NCBI RefSeq assembly: GCF_000499845.2
Contig: NC_023755.2
Location: 1,939,530 to 2,003,529, forward strand
Origin: Phaseolus vulgaris
Lineage: Eukaryota > Streptophyta > Magnoliopsida > Fabales > Fabaceae
Direction of reading: 5' to 3'
DNA: 64,000 nt
Part shown: positions 60,701-64,000 of the stretch, piece after piece
Layout: every line of letters begins with the position of its first letter
Position numbering within the stretch: the first letter of the stretch is position 1
Notes under the pieces: model-generated
What the model saw: the letters and a program-made list of their open reading frames with translations, nothing else
What the model was told of the DNA's origin: nothing
Database searches by the model: none
Translations under genes and position numbers: made by a program

Positions 60701-62111
60701 TCAATCTTGAATATGCGTCCATGCAGCACAAATACAATAATAAAAAATTGAAATGCTTACATCCCATCCAACCAAGGAGGTAGCTTGACATCATCAATGG
60801 AAAAAACGGCTTTCAGCTCAGGAGAAGATACCAACTTCAGACGAGGAGCTGAAGGTAATGACGTATATTTTCTTCCAACAGGATATTCAACCTAGGTTTA
60901 ACACATCATAAGCTGTTTGTCCTAAAGCAAGTGAAAACTTCAAAAGAATATTTAAAGAGTGAAACAAAAGCAACCTGTAAGTATATCTTCTGCGAATATC
61001 TCCAGGGACAGCAAGACACCATCTTGTTTATGTTCATGTCCAGTAGGGGCACAGCAAATTTAACCTCCTCTAACTATACTAAAATGTAAAGTCACAGAAG
61101 TAAACAAAATTGGCCAAAGGCTACATGAATTTGGTCATCCATAGATCATCAAAACATTAGCACAGTTTTTTCTAAAGGAATACCTTCTCAGCACTACAGC
61201 TCATATGCATTTCTATTCCCTGCAGCAGAACAATCAATCAAGCAAAAGGTCAACTCCACGCATTAAACAAAATATAATCCCTTATTCTTTCATAGACTTC
61301 CAGTCTTTAACCTAAAAACAGGCTTTAAACATGAAATGAAATTTCGCCACAGAAACCCAAATTTCTGAACATTGGCAAACGATGAAACTAAAACTGAAAA
61401 TAAAATAAAACAAAACAAAATTTACCTCCCTGGACAAGATAGTGCTGATTTCGAATTTCAAGCGGTCATCGTCAACCTCTTCAACGCGCTTCCTCTGGTA
61501 CAGCACATACTGATCCCTGTTAAACAGCGAATCATCCCGTCACAACAAAAAAAACCACAATCAGCATCACAAGAAGAGAAGAAAAAAGACCTCAAGAACT
61601 GAATGAGGGTCAAGAGACGCGAGGGGTCTTTGTGGTTCCAATCCGACAAACAGTTGGAGTTCGATTCGGGGGAAGGGAGCATGTGAAAGGGGTGAAAGCG
61701 ATCGTCCTCGGGACCGAAGATAACATCAGGAGCAGCATTGGGAGACTCGGCATCGAATACAACATCCCCTGAAAGAAAGAAAGAAAGAAACCCTAGAAAG
61801 AGGTTCGGTTCCGTTCCGAACTGAACGAAAAGCGAAAACGATTGAAGGGAGAAATACATTTGATGAAGTCTAGGCAGTAGGGGATGAGGAGCGTGAAGCG
61901 ATCGAGGGGTCCGGTGTTGAATTTGTCGCCGGACCACATTTGTTCAACCTGGGAAAGAGAAGAAGGGAAAATGTGAGAGAAAATGGAAAGAGAAAGAGAA
62001 GGAGAAAGAGAGAGAGAGAGAGAGTGCCTGGAGAGTGAGGCGGAAGTGGGAGAGGAGGTGGCTGAGCTGGGCGGCGATGAAGGAAGGGACGTTTTCGGGA
62101 GGTGCAGCCAT
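57785..62111 (-). CDS. BRE: BRE/BRCC45 homologue, BRISC and BRCA1-A complex subunit
   Basis: Thirteen coding exons (transcript order): 62028-62111, 61858-61948, 61591-61768, 61426-61516, 61184-61219, 60975-61073, 60761-60891, 60595-60643, 60396-60485, 60255-60308, 58593-58658, 57938-58035, 57785-57851. They join in phase to 377 aa, close to the usual BRE length of about 380. Recognisable blocks are GPLDRFTLLIPYCLDFIKWD, APDVIFGPEDDRFHPF, KFAVPLLDMNINKMV, YPVGRKYTSLPSAPRLKLVS, VKLPPWLDGMCLAEYLP, VRRHFIEALAIPFGRPVEAD and EYPWSPRWEPLLMAERI. In animals BRE is a scaffold of UEV-like folds in K63-deubiquitinase complexes in nucleus and cytosol. A DNA-repair role in plants is likely, but this is inference. 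Intron 1 has a GC donor (CTCCAG|GCACTC). Intron 10 (1.6 kb) holds an antisense copia fragment. Confidence 0.93.
59215..60060 (+). mobile_element. Ty1/copia pol fragment in BRE intron 10
   Basis: Plus-strand frames give SQGGIYLIKYVDDIVITVSS, the YVDD catalytic motif of reverse transcriptase. Further on come INSFPNKGLICEDR, IYSDAN*AGLPDNRQSTSEY and NVIARSSVQAEF, the RNase H end (usually SDADWAGSPDDRRSTSGY and VARSSAEAEY). Frameshifts and stops are present. It lies antisense to BRE between exons 10 and 11. No LTR pair or target duplication was recognised. Confidence 0.85.
62007..62024. repeat. (GA)n run beside BRE exon 1
   Basis: An AG dinucleotide run (CT on the coding strand) that begins three bases after the GC splice donor of BRE intron 1. 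Confidence 0.9.
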
Positions 62112-62199
62112 GGCTGCGTGTGGTGGTACTGTAGCTTCTCTTCTGCTCTCAGAAGACGTAACTGATCAGAAATAGTATTCAGACACACACACAAGGAAG

Positions 62200-64000
62200 G
62201 AGGGTAAGAAAATCTCGAAATTAGATGGAATTAGATTTTGTATTTTTTTTATTAGACTAAATACAAAATACCTTTAATTATACGTTGAATCAAGTTCATT
62301 GCATTTTTTTCTACTATTTTAAATTTTTAATTAAGTATATTTTGATTTTAAATATTAATTTTGTATTTTTAAGTTGTAGTATAACGTAAAGAACTTTCTA
62401 TTAACCTGAGTTGACCGAATATGGAAAAATTACAAGTTGATTCTTTGAATTAAGTATAAATTTGAATTAAAATAGAAAATAAAATATGAGAAAAATTATT
62501 AAATAATAGAATCTACAATGGTTCAGAAACTGAATTCGAACTAAACTTTAAGGATAAATTATGACATTAGAGTTTTCTTACTTTTCTATATTTTTTTATT
62601 TGTAATTGTTTTGTTTTATCTTTGCATTCAATAGTAAATTCGTTTGGTTTGTTTATCTTATAATTACACAATGAATTGAGAGATTATCTGATATTAAAGT
62701 TTTGTTCTTCAACATCTTATTGTGCTAAATGTCTAGTATTTCTCTGAGTTTAATTGTTGTTTTGAGAATTGTTTTTTAAACACATGTTAATAATTCAATT
62801 ATGTCATTAATTAAACTCTAATTTTATGAACAATTTATTGATCGCATGATTCAAGTGATAAAAGATTAAAAAACTTATGATATACGCATGAAGACAAGTA
62901 AAATACTTAATAAATTAGTAGATGTGTGTTTCATTAATAAGATTAGATTGTCTTTGGATCGACTCATGTTTGGTCAATTCAATTATTTTTAGATAATTGA
63001 ATGAATGATATATTTATCAATTGATGAAGAATTAATTGTTAGAAAAGTTTGAAAGTCAATATATTTTCTTTACTATTTTCTATTATTGTCTGTTAAACCA
63101 ACTAAAATCCCGGTTTAATTTATTGTTATTTCTAATTTTTATTTCTTGTATAAGAACATGTCCATCATATATTAAATAAAGTTGAAGACAATATTCAAAA
63201 ACTTGCTATCAATATGGACAATGTTCTTTTTATTTATGCACTTTATTATTTTTTGCTTTCTTTATATATTCTGTTCTTTTTTAGTGTTATGTATTTTCTT
63301 TAAGCCATGTTTACTATCTTTTCATGTTCAAATAATTTTGGTTTGGGTTATATTATTTTCAATCACATATTACTCTTTTATTAATAAATGTTTAAATTTT
63401 AAATTCTAATGGAAACTTCACGTATGACAATTTTTTAAGCTTTTTTACAACCAATAACGAAAATATTTTCAACCCATACTCAAATTCATTATTTCTTTAC
63501 TTATAAATACATATATGCAAAATATATATATATATATATGATTAAAATAATTTTAGTAAATATTATTTATTTTACTTAAATAATTCACTTCATTGTTATC
63601 AATCATTAAAAAAATTTAAACCCATCATCAATAAAACACCACCAATGACATGTTAGTAATTCATTATTTAAAATAATTATTTTTAATATTTTTTCCAATA
63701 ACATCAATCACATTTACTACATACTTTTCACTCAAATTCGTTCACTTTTTTATTAATTCAAACAACCTAACTCTTTAGGATCTTTTTGCTTTGTTTTACT
63801 TTGTGGTGTGAGTGCTTGTAATCCTTTCTTTTCTTTTGTGTCTGTTTGAGGTGGTGTGGTTGTTATGTTGGTTGTTTTGTTTAACTGAGGTGTTGTATGC
63901 TACTATAGAAGGTTCATGGATCTAGTTTACTCTATGCAAATGGATCTTCTTTTAAATCAATGACAGATCTGTTACATTTACTTGATTTTGCAACTTCAAA
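62200..64000. other. BRE upstream region and AT-rich intergenic DNA
   Basis: The left end should hold the BRE promoter. Beyond it no gene is recognised. The plus-strand frame 63182-63409 is Phe/Leu/Ile-rich and lacks a family signature. A TA run lies at 63520-63539. The stretch 62880-63120 has words reminiscent of degraded retrotransposon internal sequence, but this could not be established. Confidence 0.5.

Noticed and set aside
61793..62194. 133-aa minus-strand frame with Ser/Leu repeats
   Set aside because: Runs through BRE exon 1, the CT microsatellite and exon 2 out of phase. The Ser-Leu repeat is the translated microsatellite.
63182..63409. 75-aa plus-strand frame
   Set aside because: Low-complexity Phe/Leu/Ile string in AT-rich DNA without any supporting feature.
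1..64000. tRNA, rRNA and CRISPR features
   Set aside because: No tRNA B-box with a matching cloverleaf, no rRNA segment and no regularly spaced direct repeats with unique spacers were found. The tandem arrays present are plain satellite-like repeats.

Overview
This is a 64 kb piece of a plant nuclear chromosome. Spliced genes with GT-AG introns, a vascular-plant cellulose synthase, very AT-rich intergenic DNA and decayed LINE, copia and LTR elements all point to a eudicot. The repeat families look like those of phaseoloid legumes (Vigna, Phaseolus, Glycine), but that assignment is inference from memory. No bacterial, organellar, CRISPR, rRNA or tRNA feature was found.

Four genes are well supported, and for the three spliced ones I reconstructed every coding exon with consistent phase. 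(1) A plus-strand MATE transporter of the FRD3 citrate-efflux type (18000-22231, 12 coding exons, 556 aa). A possible remote leader exon lies about 4 kb upstream, at 13.7-13.9 kb. (2) A minus-strand ankyrin plus tandem CCCH zinc-finger protein of the OXS2/AtC3H30 type (29231-31399, intronless coding region, 722 aa, probable 5' UTR intron). (3) A minus-strand primary-wall cellulose synthase of the CESA3 type (47857-54498, 14 coding exons, 1075 aa, with a spliced leader carrying small uORFs). (4) A minus-strand homologue of BRE/BRCC45, a subunit of the BRISC and BRCA1-A deubiquitinase complexes (57785-62111, 13 coding exons, 377 aa). Its tenth intron carries an antisense copia fragment. Two introns use a GC donor: MATE intron 10 and BRE intron 1. 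The four genes belong to unrelated pathways: metal/citrate transport, stress signalling, cell wall, and ubiquitin/DNA repair.

Layout. 0-3.3 kb: AT-rich DNA and a solo-LTR-like copy. 3.8-10 kb: three decayed LINE 3' ends, two minus and one plus, the last with a short telomere-like run. 10.05-12.72 kb: an element with inverted termini of about 200-240 bp, whose arms carry a 96-bp tandem repeat in opposite orientations. 13.7-22.5 kb: the MATE gene and its probable leader. 22.5-28.9 kb: a copia remnant, a fold-back and one orphan exon-like ORF. 29-33 kb: the CCCH gene. 33-47.4 kb: a 14 kb gene desert with three more LTR-like copies of the same family, long-TIR MITEs and microsatellites. 47.4-62.1 kb: CESA3 then BRE, both on the minus strand. 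62.2-64 kb: AT-rich intergenic DNA.

The strongest candidates for something undescribed are the fold-back-like element with tandem-repeat arms and the dispersed family of short LTR-like units that share a TATAAATAG box and a TCGGAG-type motif. No new enzymatic or defence system is visible.
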